In this document: positions 33,653 to 41,420 of the stretch, in pieces
How positions within the stretch are numbered: the stretch's first letter is position 1
Layout of the letters: each line of letters starts with the position of its first letter
NCBI RefSeq assembly: GCF_014653115.1
Contig: NZ_BNAD01000019.1
Coordinates: 1 to 50,964, forward strand
Length of the DNA stretch: 50,964 nt
Direction: 5' to 3'
Origin: Nocardioides flavus (ex Wang et al. 2016)
Lineage (GTDB): Bacteria > Actinomycetota > Actinomycetes > Propionibacteriales > Nocardioidaceae
Position numbers and translations under genes: made by a program
The notes under the pieces: generated by a model
Told to the model about the DNA's origin: nothing
Seen by the model: only the letters and a program-made list of their open reading frames with translations
Databases searched by the model: none

Positions 33653-34498
33653 ATGGCGCACACCACCGCCACTATCGAAACCGGGACCGGACCGCTCGAC
33701 GGCGACGAGCTGCGCCATATCGACACGTGGTGGCGGGCAGCCGACGACCTCAGCGTCGGACAGATCTACCCCTGGGAGACGAGTTGCGAGCCGATCGTCG
33801 CCTTGCACGGCAAGCGACGACTGCTCTACCACTGCGGCACGACGCCGGGCACGAACGCTGTCTACGCTCACCTCAATGTGGCGGACATAGCTCGGGACAT
33901 GGAAGTGGTGCAGGTCATCGGGCCGGACACGGCGATGCGGGCCAGGTGGCGTGCGCCGGGTTGCAGGGCACCCAACAGTGAGGTCCGTGCTCCCATCAGC
34001 TTGGAGGCGGTGCTACCGATGCTGCACCTCAACGGCTGCAAGATCGCCAACCCCACAATTCTTGAGCGACTTCCCAACGACGTCGACGCGCTACTGCGGG
34101 GCTGCTGGCACACCCCGCGCGTTGTGTCCGTCGACAACCCAGCCGAAGCGCACCAGGTGTTAGCGGCGACGCTCGAGCTCTGCCCGGGCGGGATCCGTGA
34201 CGTCCCGGCGGCAGCTCACCCCGGCGAAATCACGGAGTTGGCGTCCGCGCGTGCCCGGTGGGCGACGATTGTGCTGCGGTCACCGCACGGCGACCGCCCC
34301 GAGCGCGTGACCGACAGCGTCCCGCGGCTGAGTGTCGTCTCTGCGCACGCCCACAAGCTGATGGAGCACAAGCGCCACGTCCGCGAGCAAGGCGAGGACC
34401 TGCCAAGGATGCGCGAGTGGCAGTGGCTATCAGAGGAGCACCCGGTCATGGTGACACCGAGGCCGAGACCGAAGTTTTCGAGGGTTGAGGTACGGTGA
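33653..34498 (+). CDS. Short phosphoketolase-like protein lacking the TPP motif
   Basis: 281 residues. Several blocks match phosphoketolase in order: IDTWWRAADDLSVGQIYPW, HCGTTPGTNAVYAHLN, VLPMLHLNGCKIANPTILER, WATIVLRSPHG. The stretch of about 90 residues between GTNAVYAHLN and VLPMLHLNG, which should hold GHGGPA and the GDGEAE...TPP motif, is cut to a short different segment, and the last 500 residues of the enzyme are absent. It cannot be an ordinary phosphoketolase. A clean start and a GTGA overlap with acetate kinase argue that it is translated. It may be a regulatory or binding relic, or an internally deleted gene. Confidence 0.65.
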   Translation: MAHTTATIETGTGPLDGDELRHIDTWWRAADDLSVGQIYPWETSCEPIVALHGKRRLLYHCGTTPGTNAVYAHLNVADIARDMEVVQVIGPDTAMRARWRAPGCRAPNSEVRAPISLEAVLPMLHLNGCKIANPTILERLPNDVDALLRGCWHTPRVVSVDNPAEAHQVLAATLELCPGGIRDVPAAAHPGEITELASARARWATIVLRSPHGDRPERVTDSVPRLSVVSAHAHKLMEHKRHVREQGEDLPRMREWQWLSEEHPVMVTPRPRPKFSRVEVR

Positions 34499-35604
34499 TC
34501 TCCGACCGGGTGTTGGTGGTCAACGCTGGCTCGTCGAGCCTGAAGCTCACCGTGCTGGACGGGCACAATCATCGCGTGGCAGGCACGACCGTCGAACGCT
34601 GGCAAGGCGCCGGCCACGTCGAGCCGATCGCCGACTTCCTCGAGGGTTGCGAGGAGATCTCCGCGGTCGGCCATCGAGTGGTCCACGGTGGTCCCCGGTT
34701 CGCTGGGCCGGTGGTCCTCGATCCGGAAGTGGTTGAGTACCTGGCCTCGATCACCGACTTGGCCCCGCTTCACCAGCCGCGAGCGGTCGCCGGCATCCGC
34801 GAGGTGTCCCGGCTCCTCGACGTACCAGAGGTCGCCGCGTTCGACACCGCCTTTCATGCCACGCTAAGCCCCGCTGCGCGCACCTACGCTCTGCCCCGGG
34901 AGTGGAACCATCGGTGGCATCTGCGACGCTACGGCTTCCACGGGCTGTCCCACGCGTGGGCGGTCCGTCGGGCCGCGAACCTCGTCGGTCGTCCCCTCGA
35001 CGAGCTGCGGATCGTGAGCTGCCATCTGGGCGCCGGCGCCTCGCTGGCAGCGGTGAGGGCCGGCCGCTCGGTCGACACCACGATGGGCTTCACACCGCTC
35101 GCCGGCTTGGTGATGGCCACCCGTTCGGGTTCGATCGACCCCGGCTTGGTGACGTGGCTCCTCGAGCGTGGCAGCCTCGACGTGAACACGCTCACCGCGG
35201 CGCTCGAGCAGGAGTCGGGCCTGCGGGGTCTGTCCGGCACCTCCGGCGACCTGCGTGAGGTGCTCAGCGGCCGGGCTCGCGGCGATCCCGATTGTGCCCT
35301 CGCCTTCGACGTCTACGTGCACACGCTGGTGCGCGAGATCGGCGCGATGGCCGCGAGCGCCGGCGGGCTCGACGTCCTGGTCTTCACTGGCGGTGTGGGC
35401 GAGCACTCCGCTCAGGTCCGCGCCGCGGCTGCCGAGCGACTCAGCCATCTCGGCGTGGTGCTCGACGCCGGTGCGAACGACGCAGCGCGGGCAGACGCGA
35501 TCATTGGGGGTGAGACTTCAACAGCCTCAACGGTAGTCGTGACCGCCGCCGAGGACGTAGAGATCGCCCGGCTTGTGCGTGAAGTTCTGGGTGCAGGCGT
35601 CTGA
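34495..35604 (+). CDS. ackA: Acetate kinase
   Basis: 369 residues from GTG 34495, overlapping the phosphoketolase-like stop. ASKHA-fold motifs: VLVVNAGSSSLKL at the N-terminus, GHRVVHGG, DTAFHATLSPAARTYALP, RYGFHGLSH, CHLGAGASLAAV, MGFTPLAGLVMATRSGSIDP and FTGGVGEHSAQVR. It makes ATP and acetate from acetyl-phosphate, the phosphoketolase product, so with xfp it forms the bifid-type energy branch. Slightly shorter than the common 395-400 residues; the region between the third and fourth motifs is compact. No defect seen. Confidence 0.93.
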   Translation: MISDRVLVVNAGSSSLKLTVLDGHNHRVAGTTVERWQGAGHVEPIADFLEGCEEISAVGHRVVHGGPRFAGPVVLDPEVVEYLASITDLAPLHQPRAVAGIREVSRLLDVPEVAAFDTAFHATLSPAARTYALPREWNHRWHLRRYGFHGLSHAWAVRRAANLVGRPLDELRIVSCHLGAGASLAAVRAGRSVDTTMGFTPLAGLVMATRSGSIDPGLVTWLLERGSLDVNTLTAALEQESGLRGLSGTSGDLREVLSGRARGDPDCALAFDVYVHTLVREIGAMAASAGGLDVLVFTGGVGEHSAQVRAAAAERLSHLGVVLDAGANDAARADAIIGGETSTASTVVVTAAEDVEIARLVREVLGAGV

Positions 35605-36087
35605 GCCGAGCACCGCACCAAGCGTGTTGCCGCGAACTTCATTCGTGCGGTTCTGGACGGCAGCCTTTATGCCGGGGTCGAGAAAATGGAACCGGAGAAC
35701 GATGAACCCCCATTATCCCGCCCCGCGACGGGCCGATGTGTCCACGTGAACGTCGACACGAGGACAGGCCATGGTGACCACGCAGATTGGCTTGTCCCCA
35801 GGCTTGGGTCGGTGACCCAGCTGCGGTCGCTCTTCAGTCGTCAACTCCGCACCTTGGGCGCGAGCGGCCGACAGCGAGCAAGACCGAGCAATGCCACCCG
35901 CCAGCATTCGTGCAGGTCGGCGCCAGTTTCCGCATCAAAGCCCACGACTCCGCTGCGTGCTTGGTGAGTGTCGCGGGCTGAAATCGTGTCAGCCCGACCC
36001 CGCTCGGCCATACGCCTCGTCGCAACAACTGACATTATGTGGATGTGACCAAGACCCCATCTCGAGTGAACAAGGGACGAGTTCTTG
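35605..36087. other. Intergenic region, 483 bp, no gene recognised
   Basis: Short frames exist on both strands but none has a family motif or a good start site. Base composition is a little less GC-rich near 36030-36090, which leads into the next small gene. It may contain the remains of a deleted gene. Confidence 0.4.
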
Positions 36088-36312
36088 ATGGCCGCTGATG
36101 ACGACAAGCGGCCAAGCGGGAGGACGGTTCACGACGACGACGTACCTCCGAAGATGCCGCCCTGGGTCAAGTACCTCCTCCTGGGACTGCTCGCTGCGGT
36201 CGTCGTTGCTGTGCTGACCATGCTCGGGGTGGGTGGGGAGCACGGGCCCGGGCGCCATGGTGCCTCACACTCCGCACCCGCTGGGATGGCTGGGTCGCAG
36301 GAGTGGCAGTGA
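36088..36312 (+). CDS. Small single-helix membrane protein, His-rich tail
   Basis: 74 residues from ATG 36088 after AAGGGA. An acidic and charged N-terminus (DDDKRPSGRTVHDDDVPPK) leads to one helix (WVKYLLLGLLAAVVVAVLTML) and a tail GGEHGPGRHGASHSAPAGM with three His. Family unknown. The stop overlaps the start of the next gene (GTGA), so the two are coupled. Small His-tailed membrane proteins of this kind accompany copper-resistance genes, as does the protein at 14503, but no function can be assigned. Confidence 0.6.
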   Translation: MAADDDKRPSGRTVHDDDVPPKMPPWVKYLLLGLLAAVVVAVLTMLGVGGEHGPGRHGASHSAPAGMAGSQEWQ

Positions 36313-36847
36313 CCCTCGCACGGCTCTTCCGGCAACTGCTGCTAGCGGTGCACCTAGGTGCTCGATCGGCTGGATCGGCGCCGTCTGCGCGTACCTCGCG
36401 CTGGCGTTCGCTGTACCCGCGACAGGAGACCCCCAGGTAGTCCGTGCGGCGTGGATCGCGATGGCCCTGGTGGGCTGGTACGCGGTAGTGCCGCTCGCGG
36501 CAGGCGCGCTGCTCACCGGAGTGGTGATGGGTGCGGTGACGAAGTGGGGCTTGCTTCGGCACTACTGGGTCGTGATCTCGCTGGTCGGCACGATCGTATT
36601 GACCGCGGTGCTGGTCTTTCACATGCCCGACGTCAGCGCCCGAGCTGACATCGCCCGCGTCGCGGACGACGAGCACCTGCTGATGATGGGCAGCGATATC
36701 GCTCATGCCGTCATTGGGCTCGTGCTGTTGATAGGCATCTTGGTGCTGAACATCTACAAGCCCAACGGGTTGACCCGCTACGGCTGGCGGAAGGAGCGTG
36801 CGGAGCGGGCGCACGCGCCGGGACGCCGGACCGCGGCCAGCACTTGA
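36309..36847 (+). pseudogene. Multi-helix membrane protein, frameshifted near the 5' end
   Basis: GTG 36309 overlaps the previous stop and reads TLARLFRQLLLAVHLG, then needs one extra base near 36357 to reach CSIGWIGAVCAYLALAFAVP. The rest is open to 36847 with four helices (WIAMALVGWYAVVPLAAGAL, HYWVVISLVGTIVLTAVL, AHAVIGLVLLIGILVLNIY) and ends in a basic tail. It looks like an uncharacterised DUF2269-like membrane protein of about 180 residues; the family call is weak. The frameshift is probably a sequence error, since both parts fit together well. Confidence 0.55.
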
Positions 36848-36957
36848 TCAACGCGGCCTTCAGCCGCCGCTCTCTCACGCGCTGGTGCACCCGGTTAGCG
36901 CGGTCGGATCCACCGCGTTGGTGCGACGCTCGGCTTCCCCATCCTCCCGCGACCCTT

Positions 36958-37797
36958 TTACAGCACCCGGGACCATGTTTCGCCGTCATCGCTGGACTGG
37001 AAGACGGCCGTCTCGGTTGCGGCGTACCAGCCCTGGTCGCTGATGGTGAACGCGGCCGGTTGACCATCGATCGAGCCGACCTCTCGCCAGGTTCGACCGG
37101 TGTCGGTGCTGACCTGGACGACGCCGTTGGGGTCGATACCGGCCAGGGTCCCGTCCGCAGTGGTGTCGAGGTACATCATGGGCGGTCCGCCGAGCTCACG
37201 GGTCTCGCCGGACCCGGCGTCGATGCTGACGAGTCGGCCGTTGCCGTTGGTCGCGGTCAGCGGGACGCTCTCGTCGACGGCCGCGACGCTGATCAGGGGG
37301 CCCTGGAACACCTCGTCAAAGCTCTTCCGATCCTCCGTTCGCAGCAGGCGGCCTGAGGTGGCGTCGTATGCGTAGAGGGCATCACCGGCGGGCTCGAGGA
37401 TGTGGAAGTCCGCCTCGCCTTGGAGGGCGAGCGGCGTCCAGGTCTCTCCGGCATCGGTGGACTCGATCAGGCCCAGATGAGCGGGCAGGTCCTCAGTGAG
37501 GTCCGGGTGCCCGCTTCCGAGGAAGTGGCCGGGGCCGACGACGGTAAACGCCATCGTGTCCTGGTACCGGTCGGCGACGCGGCTCGGCCGACCGCTCTCG
37601 TCAATGTGGAAGAGGCCGAAGTGGGTGGCGACGTAGAGGCTGTCGTCGGCCGGGTCGACGCCGAGACCATGGATGTGGCCGACGCTCGTGTCCTCATCGG
37701 CGGTGGGCGCTGTCGTTGTGGTGCCCTTAGCGCAGGCGCCCGTTAGAAGAGCGGCGCCGAGGAGGACGGCAGTGAGGGCGGCGTTGGGTCGTTTCAT
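36958..37797 (-). CDS. BNR/Asp-box lipoprotein (F510_1955-type glycosylhydrolase-like)
   Basis: 279 residues. Lipoprotein signal ends ALLTGACAK (Cys22). The mature protein starts with VGHIHGLGVDPADDSLYVAT, typical of the F510_1955-type beta-propeller proteins, and carries Asp-box turns STDAGETW, STDTGRTW and SSDDGETW. Despite the family name no glycosidase active site is evident. It is separated by 73 bp from DUF305 upstream, and such proteins often travel with copper ATPases and DUF305 in actinobacterial islands. A relative with a helix anchor is at 5031. Confidence 0.82.
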   Translation of the reverse strand: MKRPNAALTAVLLGAALLTGACAKGTTTTAPTADEDTSVGHIHGLGVDPADDSLYVATHFGLFHIDESGRPSRVADRYQDTMAFTVVGPGHFLGSGHPDLTEDLPAHLGLIESTDAGETWTPLALQGEADFHILEPAGDALYAYDATSGRLLRTEDRKSFDEVFQGPLISVAAVDESVPLTATNGNGRLVSIDAGSGETRELGGPPMMYLDTTADGTLAGIDPNGVVQVSTDTGRTWREVGSIDGQPAAFTISDQGWYAATETAVFQSSDDGETWSRVL

Positions 37798-37870
37798 GAC
37801 GGCGGCTCCGGGGGAGATGTGGTGCCGGGCGGGCGGATTGGCTCCGCCCTGCCCGGCTCCAGGAACGAGA

Positions 37871-38437
37871 TCAGGAGTTCAGCAGGTCCTGCATTGTCTG
37901 GATCTCTTCTGCCTGCGTCGCTTCAATCTCCTCGGCCATGGCGACCGCCTCGGGGAACTCACCCTCAGACTGCTCGGTCTGGGCCATCTCGATCGCACCC
38001 TCGTGGTGCTCGATCATCATGGTCAGGAACATCTGGTCGAACTCGGCGCCGGATGTCGCCTCAAGGTCGGCCATCTCGTCGTCGGTCATCATCCCAGTCA
38101 TGTCGTCGGACGACATGTCGCCGTGATCCATGCCCGACATGCCCTCGTCGGGGACGTCCTCGCCCCATGACTCCAGCCACCCGGTCAGTGTCTCGATCTC
38201 AGGACCCTGCGCTGCCTCGATGTCGGCGGCGAGCTCCCTGACCTCCTCGCTTTCCGCGCGTGACTCGGCGAGTCCTGCCATCTCGATGGCCTGCTGGTGG
38301 TGGGGGATCATCTCCTGGGCGAATGTGACGTCGGCGTCGTTGTACCCGCCGGCGGTATCAGCCTCATCCTCGTTGCCACAGGCAGCGAGGATGAACAACG
38401 ACGCCGCCAGGACGGCGGTAATCAGCGACTTGCGCAT
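37871..38437 (-). CDS. DUF305 lipoprotein
   Basis: 188 residues with a lipoprotein signal (LAASLFILAACGN, Cys20). Two homologous halves each carry the DUF305 helix pair with an HH motif: QEMIPHHQQAIEMAGLAE and MMIEHHEGAIEMAQTEQ. Between them lies a Met/Asp/His-rich loop, GMSGMDHGDMSSDDMTGMM, suited to copper or silver. DUF305 proteins are extracytoplasmic and frequently linked to copper islands; the exact role is unknown. Upstream of, and probably co-transcribed with, the BNR lipoprotein. A broken paralogue lies at 7435. Confidence 0.88.
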   Translation of the reverse strand: MRKSLITAVLAASLFILAACGNEDEADTAGGYNDADVTFAQEMIPHHQQAIEMAGLAESRAESEEVRELAADIEAAQGPEIETLTGWLESWGEDVPDEGMSGMDHGDMSSDDMTGMMTDDEMADLEATSGAEFDQMFLTMMIEHHEGAIEMAQTEQSEGEFPEAVAMAEEIEATQAEEIQTMQDLLNS

Positions 38438-38523
38438 GAGTGTTTCTCCATCTGTGTGATCGGGTGTCTGGGTAGGCGAAACTCGAGCCGCTCAAAGGAT
38501 GGGCGCCTCGTGGCGGAGGCCTG

Positions 38524-39000
38524 TCAGCAGCGGATCACACACAGCATGCCGAGGTCGGGCGGGTCGCGGTCGCGCCCGATGAACAGTGGGAACTGCCACG
38601 TGGGCTGCAGGGTGCGAGGGATGCGGACGCCCCTACGTTCGAGCAGAAGGGCGATTCCCAACAGCAGGCCGGCCAGCACGGCTAGGCAGAGGCCAAAAGC
38701 CCCAACTCCGCTCTCGCTGACGGGCTCCCCGGAATCCCATCCCGCTACGTGACCAGCGACGATCTGTTCGGAGATATCCGGGGCACTGGCGTCCCGTCCG
38801 GAGTGGTCATGCCAGATGGGGTCGCTCGCGGCGATCATGACGTTCGCGCTCTCGGGCATCGCTCTCATGGAGTGAGTGCCGGTATGGGAACCCCAGCCGT
38901 GCATGGACAGAAGGCCGAACAGCGCGATGGCCACCGCGGCGAGCGCGTAACTCGGGCCGCGGACCGAGGCCGGTCTTCGAAGCTCCAGCATGGGCACCAT
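38524..39000 (-). CDS. DUF6153-like membrane protein
   Basis: 158 residues from ATG 39000, chosen because AGGTGG lies 9 bp upstream; an earlier in-frame ATG at 39030 is possible. One helix near the N-terminus (ALAAVAIALFGLLSMHGWG) is followed by a His/Met/Asp-rich external segment (GTHSMRAMPE, IWHDHSGRD), then a second helix (FGLCLAVLAGLLLGIALLL) and a tail ending CVIRC. The pattern of helix-MHG-loop-helix is that of DUF6153-type actinobacterial proteins. Function unknown; metal binding is plausible from the loop and terminal cysteines. Confidence 0.6.
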   Translation of the reverse strand: MVPMLELRRPASVRGPSYALAAVAIALFGLLSMHGWGSHTGTHSMRAMPESANVMIAASDPIWHDHSGRDASAPDISEQIVAGHVAGWDSGEPVSESGVGAFGLCLAVLAGLLLGIALLLERRGVRIPRTLQPTWQFPLFIGRDRDPPDLGMLCVIRC

Positions 39001-39190
39001 CTTAGGCAGCCACCTGGTCACGAGTTCCAAGGCACTTCAGGTGTTACGACAGAGCCCCGTGGGCGCGGACCAGAATGTCTGGCTGGATGAGGCCCACGCG
39101 AGCTACGGCTGGAGTTCTTCGATTCCATGGGCCCGCGCTGAGCACGATCGCGCTAGAGGCGAAGTGTGGTGAGAGCACGCAACTTGGAGC

Positions 39191-39206
39191 GGCGCGCTGG
39201 CGCGCC
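39191..39206. terminator. GC-rich palindrome, possible terminator
   Basis: GGCGCGCTGGCGCGCC is a near-perfect palindrome downstream of the minus-strand ccdA remnant. No T-run follows. From 39001 to 39234 nothing else is recognisable. Confidence 0.3.
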
Positions 39207-39234
39207 TCCGCCGAGCTCGCGAGAGACCTCTGAT

Positions 39235-39410
39235 TCAGTCAGCCATCCCGGCGACGTACGACAGTAACCGGGGACCAGCGGCAAGGCACACGGCGTGAAA
39301 GAAGGACAGCAGGCCAGCAGCGAACGCGATGAGAAGTGCGATCAACATCCACCAGTCGAGGTGGCGTTCTGCGCGCCGCCCATCATGGTCGGCCTCTCGT
39401 AGCAGGGTGG
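39235..39410 (-). pseudogene. N-terminal fragment of a ccdA-type gene
   Basis: The minus strand reads DWWMLIALLIAFAAGLLSFF, then a shifted stretch, then LLSYVAGMAD and a stop at 39235. With one base removed (TTCTTTCAC) and one or two restored further on, it becomes SFFTPCVLPLVPGYLSYVAGM, the first Cys motif of CcdA. Only this first segment is left. The IS481 element begins 6 bp from the start of the fragment and probably separated it from its promoter. It is independent of the ccdA gene at 6567. Confidence 0.55.
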
Positions 39411-39531
39411 ACTAGTTGTGATGCCTAGTCAGGTTGTTCAACCTGGTGATGGGTGCGGCCTTCCCGATAGCTGAGTGGGGCCGGTGGTGGTTGTACTCGT
39501 GGACCCATGCTGGCAGAGCCGCGAGTCGGGC

Positions 39532-40497
39532 TCACTCGGAGTTGTAGAACTTCTTGAACGCCCACCCCTCGGCGAGGGTGCGCTGGAAGCGCTCGCTCTT
39601 GCCGTTGGTCTGCGGTCGGTAGGGCCGGGTCTTCTTCGGCGTGATGCCCAGGTCGCTACAGGTCTGCTTCCAGAGGTTCGACTTGTAGCAGCTGCCGTTG
39701 TCGCTGATCACCCGCTGGACGGTCACGCCCCGGTCGGCAAACCACGCGACCGCGTTGCGCAGCACCTCGGTCGCGGTCTCCTTGGTCTCATCGTCATGGG
39801 CCTCCACGTACGCGACACGTGAGTGGTCGTCGATGACGGTGTGCAGGTAGCAGGTAGCAGGTAGCAGGTAGCAGGTCCCGGTCAGCGGATTGCGCCACCT
39901 GTTGCGGGGAAGGTCGGGTGTCGCCGCCCGGTTCCGGTTGCCCTGCTTGCGGCCGACGTAGCGCCAGCCGCCGCCGTCGGGCACCCGGCCGAGCTTCTTG
40001 ACGTCGACGTGGATCAAGTCGCCCGGCTTTTCGTGCTCGTAGCGGCGGATCGGCTCCCCGGTGGCGCGGTCGATGTGAGAGAGCCGGTTGAGCCGGCAGC
40101 GGACCAGCACCGCGTGCACCGTCGAGGACGGCATGCCGAGCCGGTCGCCGATCTCGACCGGACCCAGCCGCTGCTTCCACCGCAGGTGGACGATCTTCCG
40201 CACCACCGGCGCGGGAGTCCGGTTCGGCTCCTGGCGCGGCGCCGAGGACCGGTCCACCATCCCTGGTGGCCCCTCGGCCCGGTAGCGGTCAGCCCATTTC
40301 TTCGCGGTCCGCCACGACACGTCGTAGCGCTCCACGGCTCGAGCCGGTTTCCAGCCGTGATCGACGATCAGGCGCGCCAGCTTGAGCCGGGCGCGTGGGG
40401 TCAGAGCAGCGTTTGCATGGGTAGCGTGGGACACGAAGGCCTCCTGGGTGTGAAGCGGTTCCTTAGACAGCTCCACTCCACATCGGGAGGCCTTCAC
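39532..40497 (-). CDS. IS481-family transposase, cut short by a nonsense codon
   Basis: 321 residues. N-terminal helix-turn-helix (ARLIVDHGWKPARAVERYDVS) and second helix-turn-helix, then the RNase-H-like DDE core: Asp in DLIHVDVKKLGR, Asp in HTVIDDHSRVAYVE, Glu in GKSERFQRTLAEGW. TGA at 39532-39534 follows YNSE, yet the same frame continues for about 40 codons with the normal IS481 ending (RLAALPAWVHEYNHHRPHSA, then IGKAAPITRL) to a TAG at 39412-39414. One C-to-T change in a CGA codon explains it. The core is complete, but loss of the tail probably impairs activity. Confidence 0.9.
   Translation of the reverse strand: MKASRCGVELSKEPLHTQEAFVSHATHANAALTPRARLKLARLIVDHGWKPARAVERYDVSWRTAKKWADRYRAEGPPGMVDRSSAPRQEPNRTPAPVVRKIVHLRWKQRLGPVEIGDRLGMPSSTVHAVLVRCRLNRLSHIDRATGEPIRRYEHEKPGDLIHVDVKKLGRVPDGGGWRYVGRKQGNRNRAATPDLPRNRWRNPLTGTCYLLPATCYLHTVIDDHSRVAYVEAHDDETKETATEVLRNAVAWFADRGVTVQRVISDNGSCYKSNLWKQTCSDLGITPKKTRPYRPQTNGKSERFQRTLAEGWAFKKFYNSE
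39843..39876. repeat. Heptamer tandem repeat inside the transposase gene
   Basis: GCAGGTA is repeated four times plus six bases. Three extra copies add 21 bp, which in the coding direction gives the seven-residue repeat TCYLLPA-TCYL just before the second catalytic Asp region. The frame is kept. Typical relatives have only one such segment (cYLHTV), so this is a slippage expansion. Confidence 0.8.
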
Positions 40498-40749
40498 CCA
40501 TCTACGACATCAGATCGTGTCGTCACACGTTCTCGACCAACGTGACTGGGCATCACAACTAGTAGGACCAGAAGCGTTGGGCGATCAGCCCCGCTAGCAC
40601 CAGGTACGGCAGCACCACGAGGGCGCGATCGAGACGGCGCAGGCCGAGCGGGCAGACGCCGAAATCCGGACGCGACGCCGGCCGATAGGCGCGGGCGGAA
40701 CCCCTGCGCGGGTTGCCGCCGACAAGCACGGGAGTCGCAACCGACGGTC

Positions 40750-40768
40750 GGGGTACGTACGTATCCCC
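40750..40768. promoter_or_regulatory. 19-bp palindrome before the DUF305-nuo-like operon
   Basis: GGGGTACGTACGTATCCCC is a near-perfect palindrome (GGGG...ACGTACGT...CCCC). It lies 124 bp before the ATG at 40892 and is the only strong dyad in front of the nine-gene operon, so it is a candidate operator. It differs from both the BlaI-type and CsoR-type sites. Confidence 0.45.
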
Positions 40769-40891
40769 GATGAGAGGAGTCCCAGCATGACCAGAAGTCT
40801 GATCAGAACCAGTCCTCCGAGCACGAGCAGCACAAGAAGCACGAGCGCAAGATGTACCTCATCTTCGCGGCTATGATCACCAACGTCGACG

Positions 40892-41362
40892 GTGACGATG
40901 TTCATGCTCACCGACACCAACGCGTTCATCTGGTCGCACCTGACGTTCAGCGAGGAGCGGGTCTATATGGCGATGCTCATGGGGTCGGTGATGGCGATCA
41001 TCATGCTCGGCTTCATGTGGGGGATGATGTACAAGAACGTCAAGGTCAACGTCGCCATCATCGTGGCCGCGCTCGTCGTGGGAGGCTCCGCGTTGTGGCT
41101 GTCCCGGCCGCAGACGTTTGTGCAGGACGAGTTCTACATGAAGGGCATGATCCCGCACCGCTCGATCGCGATCCTCACCAGCGAGCGGTCCGAGATCGAA
41201 GACGTGCGTGTGCGCAAGCTGGCCGACGAGGTCATCAAGGCTCAGCGCATCGAGATCGACGAGATGAAGTGGCTGATCGAGGACATCGAGAAGAACGGTG
41301 CCGGCACCACCGAGGAAGAGGCCAAGCAGCGCCCCGTCCCGGACTTCGAGGCCGGCCCCTGA
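40892..41362 (+). CDS. DUF305 membrane protein (multi-helix type), 5' end probably frameshifted
   Basis: 156 residues from ATG 40892. Helices VYMAMLMGSVMAIIMLGFMWG and VNVAIIVAALVVGGSALWL precede the DUF305 unit MKGMIPHRSIAILTSERSEI...RKLADEVIKAQRIEIDEM. The usual HH motif is here His-Arg. Upstream, from 40786 in another frame, HDQKSDQNQSSEHEQHKKHE then KMYLIFAAMI reads as the normal N-terminus and first helix of this type; one indel near 40880 would join them. First gene of the operon, 58 bp before nuoA. Likely a metal-linked membrane protein. Confidence 0.8.
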   Translation: MTMFMLTDTNAFIWSHLTFSEERVYMAMLMGSVMAIIMLGFMWGMMYKNVKVNVAIIVAALVVGGSALWLSRPQTFVQDEFYMKGMIPHRSIAILTSERSEIEDVRVRKLADEVIKAQRIEIDEMKWLIEDIEKNGAGTTEEEAKQRPVPDFEAGP

Positions 41363-41420
41363 GCACGGATCCCCGTCCATAGCCAGCCGGTGGCGACGAT
41401 CTGAACGCGAGAGGAGAGTC

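Larger units (their letters stand above)
39417..40557 (-). mobile_element. IS481-family insertion sequence with 6-bp target duplication
   Basis: 1141 bp. The ends are inverted: TGTGATGCCTAGTCAGGTTG at 39417 and TGTGATGCCCAGTCACGTTG read inward from 40557 (two mismatches in 20). Both flanks are ACTAGT (39411-39416, 40558-40563), a direct duplication matching the NCTAGN target preference known for IS481. The single transposase is on the minus strand. It is full length at DNA level, but the transposase has a premature stop. Confidence 0.93.

Noticed and set aside
36958..37797. Active sialidase
   Set aside because: Asp-boxes are present, but the Arg triad and catalytic Asp/Tyr/Glu of sialidases cannot be found.
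39843..39876. Short tandem repeat as an origin iteron set
   Set aside because: It lies inside the transposase gene and keeps its frame; a slippage product explains it.
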